Shown piece by piece: positions 38,947 to 48,628 of a stretch of DNA of 64,000 nucleotides. The notes below the pieces were generated by a model that was not told where the DNA came from, ran no database searches, and saw only the letters and a list, made by a program, of their open reading frames with translations. The translations under genes and the position numbers were made by a program. Source of the DNA: Pricia mediterranea (lineage in GTDB: Bacteria; Bacteroidota; Bacteroidia; Flavobacteriales; Flavobacteriaceae). The stretch spans positions 1,610,501 through 1,674,500 of the forward strand of contig NZ_JAVTTP010000001.1 of NCBI RefSeq assembly GCF_032248455.1, read 5' to 3'. How positions within the stretch are numbered: position 1 is the first letter of the stretch; every line of letters begins with the position of its first letter.

Positions 38947-39953
38947 TTTTTACGGCTTTCTTTTTTTGCTTTCTTTTCTAGTGCAGCAAGGGTTTTTAAA
39001 TAATCTTTTTCTACCGTACTTAGGTTTTTGGCTTTGTACTTTTTGTATTCTTGAGATGCTTTCTCTTTGGCTTTGGCATTAGAGATTTTACCTGCATTTT
39101 TTAATACTTTACGCCCTGTGGTTGCTAAAATATTATCTAATTCTTTTACATAATCTGCCATACGCATTTCTTTTTCTTCAATAGCGTTTAATTCCGCTAA
39201 ATCAAAATACGCGGCTACTAAGTTGTTGAGTACTTTTAGCTCTTTTTCTTCTAAGAAGTTTTTAGCGACCATAGCTTCGGCCTGTGTAGGTTGTTCTCCT
39301 TTAAAATTGGTTAAACCGGCAAAGGGTTTATTGCTATCTACTCTTAAAAAAATAACTTCGCTGGCGGTATTGCCGTGAGCGGCGTAATGCAGTTTATTTT
39401 GTACGATTTTAAAAAAAGTAATGCTCTCTTCACTTTTTGGGTCGTAGTCTGTTGCAGTAGCATACAAGTCTAATACCTGGCGGTACATTACTTTTTCGCT
39501 TGAGCGTATATCGCGTATGCGGTCTAATAACTCTTTCCAATAGTTTCCACCGCCAAGATTCTTAAGACGCTCATCGTCCATTGTAAAACCTTTTACAATA
39601 TATTCCTTTAAGCGTTGGGTTGCCCAAATACGAAAGTGTGTTGCAATTTTGGAATTTATTCTATACCCCAAAGCAATAATCATATCCAGATTATAGTATT
39701 CTAAATTTCGAGCTACTTCTCTGCCACCTTCCATTTGAACTGTTCGGATTTTCCGAACAGTTGCTTCGGGTCTTAATTCTTCATCGGCATAAATATTCTT
39801 AATATGCTCACTCACTGTAGATTTTGCAGCTTGATAGAGCTCAACAAGTTGTTTTTGGGTTAACCAAACATCTTCATTTTCTAAATGAACTGATAATTGA
39901 GCAAGTCCATCATCATTTTTGTATATTATAACGTTACTGTTGTTTTTGCTCAT
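38943..39953 (-). CDS. rhuM: RhuM family protein inside the restriction operon
   Basis: A 336-residue RhuM-like protein. The N-terminal half has the family stretch [12 protein letters not shown], then [11 protein letters not shown] (HTH-like), [16 protein letters not shown] and [13 protein letters not shown]. The middle shows [15 protein letters not shown] and the end is a lysine-rich helix. Function is not settled; RhuM genes are often found within type I restriction loci and in pathogenicity islands. It overlaps both hsdM and hsdS by 4 bases, so it is made together with the methylase. A role in regulating or protecting the system is inference. Confidence 0.88.
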   Translation of the reverse strand: MSKNNSNVIIYKNDDGLAQLSVHLENEDVWLTQKQLVELYQAAKSTVSEHIKNIYADEELRPEATVRKIRTVQMEGGREVARNLEYYNLDMIIALGYRINSKIATHFRIWATQRLKEYIVKGFTMDDERLKNLGGGNYWKELLDRIRDIRSSEKVMYRQVLDLYATATDYDPKSEESITFFKIVQNKLHYAAHGNTASEVIFLRVDSNKPFAGLTNFKGEQPTQAEAMVAKNFLEEKELKVLNNLVAAYFDLAELNAIEEKEMRMADYVKELDNILATTGRKVLKNAGKISNAKAKEKASQEYKKYKAKNLSTVEKDYLKTLAALEKKAKKESRKK

Positions 39954-41497
39954 CCTTCAATCTCTTTTACAATAATATCAATCTCAGAACGAAGCTTATC
40001 TATTTTTTTTACGGTTTGCTCAACTTCTTTATTCAGTACCTTTATATCTATTTTCTCTCGCGTATCTTTAGGTTCTACATACGAGCTTACCGAAAGGTTA
40101 TAATCGTTTTGGGCTATTTTGGTATTATCTATAGTTGTGGCTACGTGCGCTACTTCTTCTTTGGTATCAAACATTTTGATAATCTCATCGATATGCGAAT
40201 CTAATAGTACATTATTGTTCGTTTCTTTTTTAAAGAAACCTTCTCCGCTTACATCAATAAATTGTGTTTTAGTATCAGTTTTACTTTTAGAAAGCACCAA
40301 GATATTTACCGCTATAGAAGTCCCAAAAAACAAGTTAGGCGCTAATGAGATCACCGTTTCTACAAAGTTGTTATCTACCAAATACTTTCTAATCTTTTGC
40401 TCTGCACCGCCACGGTAAAAAATACCCGGAAAGCAAACTAAAGCTGCTCTACCTTTACTCGATAAATAACTTAGGGCGTGCATTACAAAGGCGAAATCTG
40501 CCTTTGACTTTGGTGCCAATACCCCAGCAGGGGCAAACCTATCGTCGTTAATTAAAGTGGGGTCGTTATCGCCAGCCCATTTTACAGAATAGGGCGGATT
40601 AGAAACAATGGCATCAAAAGGTTTTTCATCGCCTAGCTCGGGATGTATCAAAGTATCGCCGTGAACTAAATGAAATTTATCGTAATTGATGTTGTGCAAA
40701 AACATATTCATACGTGCCAGATTGTAAGTGGTATAGTTAATTTCCTGACCGTAGAAACCATCTTGGATGATATGACTATCAAAGTGTTTTTTGGCTTGTA
40801 AAAGTAAAGAACCAGAACCCGCAGCGGGATCGTAAATTTTATTGACTGTGGTTTGCTTATGCATTGCTAGTTGTGCAATAAGCTTAGAAACATTTTGAGG
40901 GGTAAAGAACTCGCCACCAGATTTACCCGCATTGGCTGCATAGTTAGAAATTAGAAACTCGTAAGCATCACCAAACAGGTCAATCTTATTATCTTCAAAA
41001 CTGCCAAATTTTAAGCCAGCCACTCCTTTTAGCACTTTAGCTAAACGGCTGTTTTTATTTTCAACCGTACCACCCAACCTGCTACTGGTGGTGTCAAAAT
41101 CTGCAAACAAGCCTTTGATATCTTCTTCAGAAGGGTAACCATTTGCAGAGTTTTCTATAGCCGCGAAGATAGCGGCTAAGTCGGTATTTAAGTTTTCATT
41201 GGTATTGGCATCTTTAACCACATTTGCAAAAAGCTGACTCGGGTAGATGAAATAGCCTTTGGTTTTTACAGCATCCTCCTTTATTTCTGGAGTGATGACA
41301 TCATCTGATAAACTTGCATAATCTATGCTATCATCGCCACCTTCTATGTAAATAGTAAAGTTTTCACTAATAAATCGATAGAAAAGGGTTCCTAAAACAA
41401 AATGTTTAAAATCCCATCCATCTACCGAACCTCGAACATCGTTGGCTATTTTCCAAATTTGACTTTGTAATTGGGCGCGTTGTAGTGTACTTGTCAT
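39950..41497 (-). CDS. hsdM: Type I restriction methylase M subunit
   Basis: A 515-residue adenine methyltransferase. It has the N-terminal HsdM domain ([17 protein letters not shown]), the SAM motif [10 protein letters not shown] near 220 and the catalytic NPPYS near 299. It methylates the site chosen by HsdS, which marks host DNA and keeps HsdR from cutting. Length fits the type IC group. It is the first gene of the four-gene operon; 20 bases upstream are the remains of other coding sequence. No promoter box was found. Confidence 0.95.
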   Translation of the reverse strand: MTSTLQRAQLQSQIWKIANDVRGSVDGWDFKHFVLGTLFYRFISENFTIYIEGGDDSIDYASLSDDVITPEIKEDAVKTKGYFIYPSQLFANVVKDANTNENLNTDLAAIFAAIENSANGYPSEEDIKGLFADFDTTSSRLGGTVENKNSRLAKVLKGVAGLKFGSFEDNKIDLFGDAYEFLISNYAANAGKSGGEFFTPQNVSKLIAQLAMHKQTTVNKIYDPAAGSGSLLLQAKKHFDSHIIQDGFYGQEINYTTYNLARMNMFLHNINYDKFHLVHGDTLIHPELGDEKPFDAIVSNPPYSVKWAGDNDPTLINDDRFAPAGVLAPKSKADFAFVMHALSYLSSKGRAALVCFPGIFYRGGAEQKIRKYLVDNNFVETVISLAPNLFFGTSIAVNILVLSKSKTDTKTQFIDVSGEGFFKKETNNNVLLDSHIDEIIKMFDTKEEVAHVATTIDNTKIAQNDYNLSVSSYVEPKDTREKIDIKVLNKEVEQTVKKIDKLRSEIDIIVKEIEG

Positions 41498-41713
41498 ATA
41501 ATATATTTTGTTTACAGAAGCTGCAATTTAACGATAAGGGACAGGGCATCCAATACGTTCTTGCCGTTTTCGAAAGTTGTGTCGATATTGAGCTGTTACG
41601 TCTGTTCTTGGGGGTTCTCGTACTGAAAGAGCATTCGGGTAGTTCCGAGTTCTTCGTACGTAGTGCCGGGCGGCGGCCCTAGGTGTACTTGCTCGGATGC
41701 TTACAGCATATAA

Positions 41714-42010
41714 TTGCTCGGACGGACCACCAACGCCGTGGAAGGGTTCCACCGCCAGGTGCGCAAGGTGACCAAGACCAAGGGAGCCTTCACAAGCGAC
41801 ATGGCATTGCTCAAACTGGTCTATCTCGCCACCAGGAACATCGAAAAGAAATGGACGGCCCCGTTGCATAACTGGAGCTTGACGGTGCAACAACTTTATA
41901 TTAAATTTTGGCGACCGTATACAGCTCGACCTGAAAACGGACCCCAATGTGGTGCCACTGCCGCGGGGGCGCATTCCAAAACCCGTCGGATTAAAACCCG
42001 ACATGTTTTG
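41714..42010 (+). pseudogene. IS256 family transposase, C-terminal remnant
   Basis: The first 65 or so codons read TTNAVEGFHRQVRKVTKTKG, then FTSDMALLKLVYLAT and WTAPLHNWSLTVQQL, the C-terminal end of Mutator/IS256 transposases. Around position 41910 the frame breaks: the expected FGDRIQLDLKTDPNVVPL continues one frame over. The catalytic N-terminal two thirds are missing, so this is a dead fragment. No terminal inverted repeats were recognised. It lies just beside hsdM and marks a past insertion. Confidence 0.8.
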
Positions 42011-42087
42011 AAATGGAAGAAAAGTAAACTGGACAGATTCTAAATTACACTCCCGTTACTTCCGTCTCATTATAACTACTGTTGTGT

Positions 42088-42740
42088 TCAAGCCTTATCA
42101 AATTCATTAATGTTGCCGGTCCCCATACACTGAAAGCAGACTCCATTCATGTAATAGTGAAATTTACAAAGAACTCCCGAACCACAGCATTTAGAACATA
42201 TTTTTGCATACGATTGAAATTCCAATTGTTCATTGTAAACCCGTATTTTTGTTTTTTGATGTTCTTTTTTGTGACAACTCGCACAAAGAGTCACCAAAGC
42301 ATCATTATCATATTCCCACGCCTTTCTGCCGTTTACGTAATATTTGTGGTGAACATTCAAATCAAACATTTCCCCGACTGGCGTATTTTTATCAAAACAG
42401 ACATATCTCCTCGTTATAGCGCAAAAGGATTTTGTGGTTTTACCCACTGCAAAGCATACCGTAAATTGTTTAGATTTAATATCTTTCGATTCCCTATATA
42501 GATGCAAGAACTTTCAATTTTATTTTTGACTAAGAGTATTTTAATAGAATTATCTAATCTTTTAACAGAATACCCTTTGGCTTTTATTTCATTGTAACTA
42601 TTTATTCCAAATTTTCTAATTAAACCCAACAGCTGATTTCTTTTAACATGACATCCCTTGCAAGAACTGTTGTCGCGGGAGATTATTTCTTCCCTCTTTT
42701 TTTTCCATTGGTCAGATTGTAATTGTTCATTATAATCCAT
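42088..42740 (-). pseudogene. HNH endonuclease with zinc-ribbon tail, frameshifted
   Basis: Two overlapping frames together make one protein of about 215 residues. The upstream frame (42740 to 42414) begins QWKKKREEIISRDNSSCKGC, a usual HNH start with a zinc Cys pair, and ends at PQNPFAL. The downstream frame continues ITRRYVCFDKNTPVGEMFDL, then NVHHKYYVNG and LVTLCASCHKKEHQ, the HNH core. After that come CSKCCGSG and CFQCMGTG, two DnaJ-type CXXCXGXG motifs. One base lost in the TTTT run at about 42420-42425 would explain the break. It may be a true mutation or a sequencing error. Confidence 0.7.
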
Positions 42741-43309
42741 TCTATTGTTTTTTAATTCTAAAAACTATTCCGTCTTCCTATTTATCCACAACGAAAGATT
42801 CCTATCATTGTTGTGGCTATAATACGAATCCGGTCTCCATCGTCATTGCTACAGAGCTGTCGAAATTGTTCGCCTTACCGAAGCTGTGAATTAACCGGAA
42901 ACAGCCTTTGCTGATATAATCTCGTCGAAGTCTTAAATAGTCAATGTGTGTCTCTGCGAAAAGACTTTGAAGTCCATTACGACCCTTTCAAATACATTCT
43001 CTATGGAGCAAGGTTGCCAGTCAGCTTTCCTGTCCAAAAAATTTCGGCAGGCTTTGGTTCCTACTAGGGGGTGTAGCCTCCCATGACGGTAATTCGGAAC
43101 TGTGGTGTCGTCTTTGGAGATATTGCAAGCACCCCGTATGTTCCCATAATTCTAAGGGCTCGCTGTGCAGATTAGCAATCCCCTCAAGTGATTCTAAACG
43201 CTCCGGGAGCAGTTCGGTACGCTGCCTAGTGAGGTGTAAAATATTCATAAATGGCATTGAGAAGACCAAAGCGTAAAGAAAAAATTGCATAACTAGAATA
43301 GATGTTTGC
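42741..43309. other. Decayed coding sequence, unidentified
   Basis: About 570 bases with no intact gene. On the minus strand one frame reads ETHIDYLRLRRDYISKG, then FRLIHSFGKANNFDSS, to a stop near 42830; it breaks by stop and shift further upstream. This looks like the tail of a real protein that I do not recognise. A 89-codon frame at 43021-43290 also shows no known family. Confidence 0.4.
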
Positions 43310-44071
43310 TCAGTTTAAAGGTTCCGCAAACAACCGCTTTCCCCAAACCTCCGTCCCAAAATAGACCAACTCCTCATGACTATAGAGCTCATCGAACTCC
43401 CGATCAATCTTACCGACCACGTCTAGATCTGTTACCCTCACCCTAGTCTCATAATTGTACCGGGTACCGCTCTCGGTGAAGTTCAGAGATCCTAAATAGG
43501 CGGTGTGCCCATCGATAATATAGATTTTGCCGTGGACGAACATATTGTTTATCCTATTCGAATCGGGAGTGACGAAAACCCTAAAAGGAAATAGTTGGGA
43601 ATAGGAATAGGAATAAATCCTTGTTCGCTTGGCCTTGCCTCGCAAGTATTCGCCGATTATGAAAATCGCAGCAGGCAATGCCAAAGCAAATAAATAGTCC
43701 CCATTAGTGCTCGAGAAAAACCAGTACACAAAGTGTATAGCAATTGCGATACCGACAATTTGCAGTATTGTCCGGGCCCTATTTAATCTTTTTCTCGACC
43801 TGATGGCCCGGGAATCAGTATGCCGGTTCTGTACTACGAGCGGCTTTATGCTCCTTTCCTGTCTGCCGTTATGTCCGTGGACCGTGTCCGAAGTAATCAC
43901 CGATACCTTGACACCTTGATGGTGCAGCCAGATGAGTTCGTCGACCATTTTTGGGGAGAGATACGGCGAGGAAATCTTGACGGACTTTTGTGCGTTACCG
44001 ATTTCCTTCAGGAGTTTGGTTCCCGCGCCGGTCCCCATGTAGATATCGCATTTTGCCTGGTTGAACCACAT
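43310..44071 (-). CDS. Phospholipase D-like membrane protein with one HKD motif
   Basis: A 253-residue protein. The N-terminal part is PLD-like (KSVKISSPYLSPKMVDELI, VKVSVITSD) but its HKD motif is absent. Two membrane segments follow (TILQIVGIAIAIHFVYWFF; FALALPAAIFIIGEYL). After them comes the single catalytic HGKIYIID...GSLNFTESG motif. PLD enzymes need two HKD motifs, so this one would act as a dimer, as Nuc-type nucleases do. Substrate (phospholipid, or DNA as in plasmid Nuc) is unknown. It lies upstream of the coupling-protein gene on the same strand of reading, 95 bases past that gene's stop. It may be element cargo. Confidence 0.8.
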   Translation of the reverse strand: MWFNQAKCDIYMGTGAGTKLLKEIGNAQKSVKISSPYLSPKMVDELIWLHHQGVKVSVITSDTVHGHNGRQERSIKPLVVQNRHTDSRAIRSRKRLNRARTILQIVGIAIAIHFVYWFFSSTNGDYLFALALPAAIFIIGEYLRGKAKRTRIYSYSYSQLFPFRVFVTPDSNRINNMFVHGKIYIIDGHTAYLGSLNFTESGTRYNYETRVRVTDLDVVGKIDREFDELYSHEELVYFGTEVWGKRLFAEPLN

Positions 44072-44166
44072 CGTTTTTTGTTAAAAGAATAACCTTTAAA
44101 AATACGCAATCCAGCAAACTTTTGCAAGGAGGTAGCATCCTTAAGTATTGCCGTTCTTTATCCTTA

Positions 44167-45762
44167 TCATTTTAGTAGGTTATTCATCATTTCGCGTACT
44201 TCCAGATGGATGCGCTGAAAATTGGCCGTGATTTCCGCATGGTCGTAAACGAATCGAGGTTCGGGCAACGCTCTTCGGATATTCGGCCTTTTGAACCGGA
44301 CCCGCCTATCCTTTCCGTCGGCGAAGGAGATAAACTCGCCCATTCGAAGACGGAAGAAGGCATCCGAACGTCTTTTACTGACCTCTTTCTCTCCTTTGGT
44401 AATACGCGAATCGAAATTCCAGTTGGAGCTCTGGCTTACACTTCTGGTCTGCCTCTTGACAATCTCAAAAAAACGTTCATAATATTTTGCCGTATCGGGG
44501 TCGTTGGCCTTCCCGAAAAATTGGTAGGACAGGTTGCTGAGTATGGCCTTGCTCGCCTTGTCCCCGTACATGAGGTCGTTCTGGATCTTGTCCTGAAGTA
44601 CATAGACCGTCAGGATATCATAGCTTCTCAGGGTGGCCGGGATACGCTGCATGTTGAGCAACCGAAACGTGGAGGCCTCTTCCGCCAGGAAGAAGGACGA
44701 AATCCGGTTGCGTACGCTCATCTGTTTGGTGATGGTATGGATGATGGTCGCTATGACCGGGGAATAGGCGGTCTCGAACTTGGGATTGTTCACCACCGAG
44801 ACGACCGAGGGATTATCCGGATTGTTAACGTCAAGGGGCACTTCGTCGGCCGACAGCGCCATAAATATACGTTTGGTGCTGATCTTCTTTAGTGCGTTGG
44901 CCAAGGTGCTCATAACACCAGCGGTCTGCCGTTCCGAACCTATTCCGGAAACAAAGGCATCGGCCATGGCCTTGGCGGTGAAATCGGAGCTTAGCCAATC
45001 GACCAGGGCCTCCGCGTCCAGATATTGGTACAGGGCGATCAAATGGGGAAGGGTGCAATACTTCGGACGGTCCGTTTTCAATTTCCATATCATCCCCCCT
45101 AACAGCCCCTCGACCGCATCGTTAAAAAACTTGGAAGATCCGGCCGCGACCGATTCTTTTTGTTCCAAAAGATTTTCAAGAAGTACACGTGAAATTTCGT
45201 TTACACTTTCCTCGTCTTCCAGATACCGGGGCGCAATGGGGTTGACCCGCTTGTGGATGTCGTCGAAAGAAATAATATGAAAGGGTATCCGGGGGCTTTT
45301 GAACAAGGGATAGGCCATTTCGGTGATCTCGAAATACTTGTAGTCATGGATGACCCCGCAAAAACCGTGTTTACAGAAATGCTTCAGCAAACTATAGACC
45401 ACCGATTCCGTTTTCCCGCTTCCAGCGGAGCCGATTATAGAAATGCCCCGACGGATATTGTCCATACTCAGGATTCCGTTCCTGAGCAGGAACCTGACCT
45501 TGTATTTCTTGGATGTGGCGCTGTTTTCGGTTTCACCGGACAGGACCAGAAAGCACGTTAGGCTTACCAACTGAAGAGGTGCCAGCCAACGTACCGAAAA
45601 ATCCACGGAAAAAAGGAAACTTTGTCCATAGCATGCCGTAAAACCCATGTAGACCAAAAGTGCCGATACCAGTAGGATCGAATAGTCCAGGTAACGGTGT
45701 ATCAAGAGGATGCCACCGGTGGCGGTGACATAATATAGAAGTATAGTGGAGATAGTATCCAT
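44167..45762 (-). CDS. Type IV coupling protein (TraG/MobC/VirD4-like)
   Basis: A 531-residue coupling protein that links the relaxase-DNA complex to the transfer channel. Two or three membrane segments fill the first 75 residues, Walker A is GSAGSGKTES at 111-120, and SSFFLAEEASTF supplies a Walker B-type AEE. The end is typical (FDSRITKGEKEVSKRRSDAFFRLRMGEF). It is often annotated mobC in Bacteroides elements. It follows the relaxase gene by 6 bases and closes the mobilisation operon. Confidence 0.9.
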   Translation of the reverse strand: MDTISTILLYYVTATGGILLIHRYLDYSILLVSALLVYMGFTACYGQSFLFSVDFSVRWLAPLQLVSLTCFLVLSGETENSATSKKYKVRFLLRNGILSMDNIRRGISIIGSAGSGKTESVVYSLLKHFCKHGFCGVIHDYKYFEITEMAYPLFKSPRIPFHIISFDDIHKRVNPIAPRYLEDEESVNEISRVLLENLLEQKESVAAGSSKFFNDAVEGLLGGMIWKLKTDRPKYCTLPHLIALYQYLDAEALVDWLSSDFTAKAMADAFVSGIGSERQTAGVMSTLANALKKISTKRIFMALSADEVPLDVNNPDNPSVVSVVNNPKFETAYSPVIATIIHTITKQMSVRNRISSFFLAEEASTFRLLNMQRIPATLRSYDILTVYVLQDKIQNDLMYGDKASKAILSNLSYQFFGKANDPDTAKYYERFFEIVKRQTRSVSQSSNWNFDSRITKGEKEVSKRRSDAFFRLRMGEFISFADGKDRRVRFKRPNIRRALPEPRFVYDHAEITANFQRIHLEVREMMNNLLK

Positions 45763-45768
45763 AGCCCG

Positions 45769-46794
45769 TCAGATTCCGATGGAACCCGAGGACCGCGCCA
45801 CGTCCATCGCCCTCTTGAATTTTTTGATGGTCTTTAGCGCCACCTGCACCTTGCTCGTGGGAATGCTGACGATTGGCATCTTAACGCCCGCTTTTCCCAG
45901 TATTTTGAAAGCGGCACTCCTCTCGCTCGTCGGTAGGTCAAGTAAACGCGCAAAATACTTGTGAGGGTTCTTGAGATAAGTTTTTCTTGCTCCATAGGTC
46001 TCCACGAAATTCCGCTTGTGATCGAACATCGTATCAAAGGTCTTCTCCGCACGTTCATAGAACAGGTTCCTGTTAAAGCCACGTTTTACCAGCCTGCCAT
46101 TCAGTTTGGATTCCGATTCCATATACTTGCTGCCCGGGGACAGGCTGTATCTGTTGGTCACATCCTTTCGGCTTACGATGATATGCACATGCGTCTGGAA
46201 CCCTGGCTTTTTCATCCCCTGTACGATCGCCTCACCGTGAATCTTATGTGGGATTTGCGCATACAATTCAGCTATCCGCTTTTCGGTCCTTCGGATATCG
46301 CCCTGCAGTTCCCCGCGCTCGATTTTTCTTATATCGTTTTCCAGCTTTACGATCTGTGCCCGATAAGGACGGTTTTCCTTAACTTCCCTGTCAAAGCCCT
46401 TAAAAGTGCGTCCGTGTTCGATCTTCGCAAAGTATTTGATGTCGTCCACGGTGACCGGCCTATCACGGTGGAAGGATGCCGCATAGTCCCTCATTGCCTC
46501 CCTCACGTACCGGCGCAACAGTTCCGGGTCGTTATTGATAGCCTTCAGTTCGCGTTGGCTCGGATTGATGGTCAGGGAATAGAACTTGGGCTCCGTTTTT
46601 TTTAGTTTGGCAGTATTGCCGTCGATTTCCTTTGTTACCTGCTCGGGTGGAATACGGTCATTTTCCTGGTCGAAAAAGTGTTCCTGCACTTCCGGTTCCT
46701 TTCCCTGATTTTCCTTTTGTAAATAATCCACAAAATCCGATGCGCTCCGGGAAAACGTTTTGTCGAGATGCTGCTTTGTAATGCTGATGTACAT
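45769..46794 (-). CDS. mobB: MobB family relaxase (DUF5712-like)
   Basis: A 341-residue protein of the MobB kind from Bacteroides mobilisable and conjugative elements. A His-containing strand, FQTHVHIIVSRKD near 200-212, is the likely metal site; FYSLTINPSQREL and IKYFAKIEHGRTFKGFD are further family stretches. The C-terminus is basic, as for DNA binding. It should nick oriT and lead the strand into the recipient. It stands between the accessory gene bfmA and the coupling-protein gene, 6-8 bases from each. Confidence 0.85.
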   Translation of the reverse strand: MYISITKQHLDKTFSRSASDFVDYLQKENQGKEPEVQEHFFDQENDRIPPEQVTKEIDGNTAKLKKTEPKFYSLTINPSQRELKAINNDPELLRRYVREAMRDYAASFHRDRPVTVDDIKYFAKIEHGRTFKGFDREVKENRPYRAQIVKLENDIRKIERGELQGDIRRTEKRIAELYAQIPHKIHGEAIVQGMKKPGFQTHVHIIVSRKDVTNRYSLSPGSKYMESESKLNGRLVKRGFNRNLFYERAEKTFDTMFDHKRNFVETYGARKTYLKNPHKYFARLLDLPTSERSAAFKILGKAGVKMPIVSIPTSKVQVALKTIKKFKRAMDVARSSGSIGI

Positions 46795-46801
46795 ATGGCG
46801 T

Positions 46802-47350
46802 TTATTTTGCTGGTGATTTCAATTGCTGAAACTCCTTAAGGTCCATTTCGAGTACCAACTTGGACTTTCCGAAGCTGCCCTTGATTATTTGGACTTTGTC
46901 CAGGATCCCGGTCAACCGTTTTTCGGACTCTTCAAGTTTTTGTTTCAGGATGGTGTTCTCCTTTTGGAGTTCGATGGCATCAAAGGCAGATCGGAAAAAT
47001 GCATCGTCCCGGATGTTCTTTTCCTTGGACGACGGTTTGATCGAACTTTGTCGCCCGTTTTTTTGGGGAGTATGCTCGAAAAGGAGTTGCATCATGGCCT
47101 TGGTGGGAAGCACACCGTGTTTCTCCATATCCTTCATAATGGCGGCCAGTCCGCTGAACCTTTTTTTGATCAGGCTCTCCAACGTCCGGGCGTTCGGACC
47201 GAGCGATTCCCTGGGCGATATCTCGTTGTACTTAAAAAAATCCAACATACCTTCCAAGGCTAGGGACTGGGTGCTATAGTTCGTTCGTGCGAAAGCCCGA
47301 AAGCGTACTGCCGTTTCTTTTTTTATGCGTAAAGTCCAAAAAGAATCCAT
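46802..47350 (-). CDS. bfmA: BfmA/BtgA family mobilisation accessory protein
   Basis: A 182-residue protein from the ATG at 47350 (a GTG one codon earlier is possible). The N-terminus looks like a ribbon-helix-helix type DNA-binding part (FWTLRIKKETAVRFRAFART) and the C-terminal half is a coiled coil (AIELQKENTILKQKLEESEKR). This is the plan of BfmA/BtgA proteins that bind oriT with the relaxase. It is the first gene of the mob operon and has the candidate oriT just upstream. Confidence 0.8.
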   Translation of the reverse strand: MDSFWTLRIKKETAVRFRAFARTNYSTQSLALEGMLDFFKYNEISPRESLGPNARTLESLIKKRFSGLAAIMKDMEKHGVLPTKAMMQLLFEHTPQKNGRQSSIKPSSKEKNIRDDAFFRSAFDAIELQKENTILKQKLEESEKRLTGILDKVQIIKGSFGKSKLVLEMDLKEFQQLKSPAK

Positions 47351-47370
47351 CACGTGCCGTACATTTTTTG

Positions 47371-47567
47371 ATTTGACGAAAATTCGGGCCTGTTTTCAGG
47401 GGCCGGGAGGCTATTTGACGAAAATTGGACCGATTGAACATCCGACCCCCCTACACCTTCTAATCTTAAAACACTGTTTATCAGTTTGTTAATAATATAT
47501 CTGAACATGCAACACCGCGCCAGCGTGTTGCCCTCTTGCTATTCCTTTTTTCCCGCAGGGAAATTTT
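47371..47567. other. Candidate origin of transfer upstream of the mob operon
   Basis: Part of a 392-base gene-free stretch in front of bfmA. It has a 14-base direct repeat, ATTTGACGAAAATT, at 47371-47384 and 47413-47426; an inverted repeat GCAACAC / GTGTTGC at 47509-47531; and a TTTCCC / GGGAAA hairpin at about 47549-47562. Iterons plus a small hairpin right before relaxase genes are the usual form of oriT. No nick site can be named. Confidence 0.45.
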
Positions 47568-47742
47568 TATGGCTTTGAATGAAATTAGCACCCGTTTCTT
47601 CGGCTGCAAGATTCCCGTTAAATTTTAAGAGTTTTTCCGGCGTACTTTTGAGGAATCGGCACGGGTAAGGGTAAAACGTTGTAGATTGGGCAAAGGAAAA
47701 AGGACCACCCCAACGGCGGCCCTTCGTGAAATAACATCCCTT

Positions 47743-48192
47743 CTATAGGATACCTTCGTCAGCAAAACTGAAGTACTCACCGTTTGGGACGATGATCAGA
47801 TGGTCCAACAGGGTGATGTCCAAAAGTTGGGCTGCCTTTTTGATCTTGTTCGTGATTTTTCTGTCCGCTTCGCTCGGTCGCAATGTCCCACTAGGGTGGT
47901 TGTGGGCTAGCACGAAAGCCACCGAGAGTGATTTTAGGAGCACGGCAAAGATCAACCGCACATCGACCAATACCCCTGTTATTCCCCCTGTGGACAGTTG
48001 ATAGATTCCCTTGACCTTATTGCTGTTGTTCAACAGAACGATCTTGAAAGTTTCATGCACCTCTATATTGTCCTTGCTCCAATGTTCGTAGAGCAGATCG
48101 GCAGCATCCTTTGAGGAATTTACCTTTTTCCAAAAGGACGATTTTACCCGTTCCTTATAAGTTATCCGGATTTCATTAACTTTGTTTTTCAT
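47743..48192 (-). CDS. radC: RadC-like JAB domain protein
   Basis: A 149-residue protein made up of the RadC JAB (JAMM) domain. The metal motif is HNHPSGTLRPSEAD with His97, His99 and Asp110, and a Glu near 46 (VHETFK). The N-terminal HhH part of longer RadC proteins is missing, as in most mobile-element copies. RadC's biochemical role is unclear despite the name. Such short RadC genes are common in Bacteroidota ICEs and may counter host defence or assist DNA handling; that is inference. It is 79 bases behind ssb. Confidence 0.9.
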   Translation of the reverse strand: MKNKVNEIRITYKERVKSSFWKKVNSSKDAADLLYEHWSKDNIEVHETFKIVLLNNSNKVKGIYQLSTGGITGVLVDVRLIFAVLLKSLSVAFVLAHNHPSGTLRPSEADRKITNKIKKAAQLLDITLLDHLIIVPNGEYFSFADEGIL

Positions 48193-48271
48193 GGCTTTTG
48201 ATTTTGACGGTTAACTGTGATGAAAAAGAGGGCGGAACTTTCGACGGTATCGCCCTCTTGTTTTTTACTCG

Positions 48272-48628
48272 TTACACGGCATTTCCATTGTCGTTCTTGG
48301 AACCCAACAGTACAAGTTCGCTGACCACGACTTCGGTTATAAAGCGTTTTTCGCCTTCCTTGGTCTCGTAGCTCCGTGAGGTCAGTTTGCCCTCAACAGC
48401 GATCTGCTTTCCCTTGCCAGCGTACCGGTCGACAATTTCAGCCGTTTTGCCCCAGGCTACAAGGTTGTGCCAGTCGGTGGACTGTACCTTTTCTCCCTTG
48501 GCGTTCTTGTAGTTTTCGTTGGTGGCCAACGAAAAACGGATTACTTTTTTACCGCTTTCCAAAACGGTCATTTCGGGGGCGTTACCCACGTTGCCAATCA
48601 ATTGGACTTTGTTTCTGAGCGTACTCAT
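48272..48628 (-). CDS. ssb: Single-stranded DNA-binding protein
   Basis: A 118-residue SSB with the OB-fold stretches NKVQLIGNVGNAPEM, IRFSLATNENYKNAKGE, TDWHNLVAWGKTAEI and YAGKGKQIAVEGKLTSRSYE. It covers transferred single strands. The acidic C-terminal tip found in host SSB (DDDIPF) is missing; the end is LGSKNDNGNAV, so it may not recruit host partners the usual way. This is common for plasmid and ICE copies. It lies upstream of radC. Confidence 0.93.
   Translation of the reverse strand: MSTLRNKVQLIGNVGNAPEMTVLESGKKVIRFSLATNENYKNAKGEKVQSTDWHNLVAWGKTAEIVDRYAGKGKQIAVEGKLTSRSYETKEGEKRFITEVVVSELVLLGSKNDNGNAV

Noticed and set aside
41528..42004. 158-codon minus-strand frame across the IS remnant
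   Set aside because: It overlaps the IS256-like reading on the other strand, which is clearly the real one, and shows no family.
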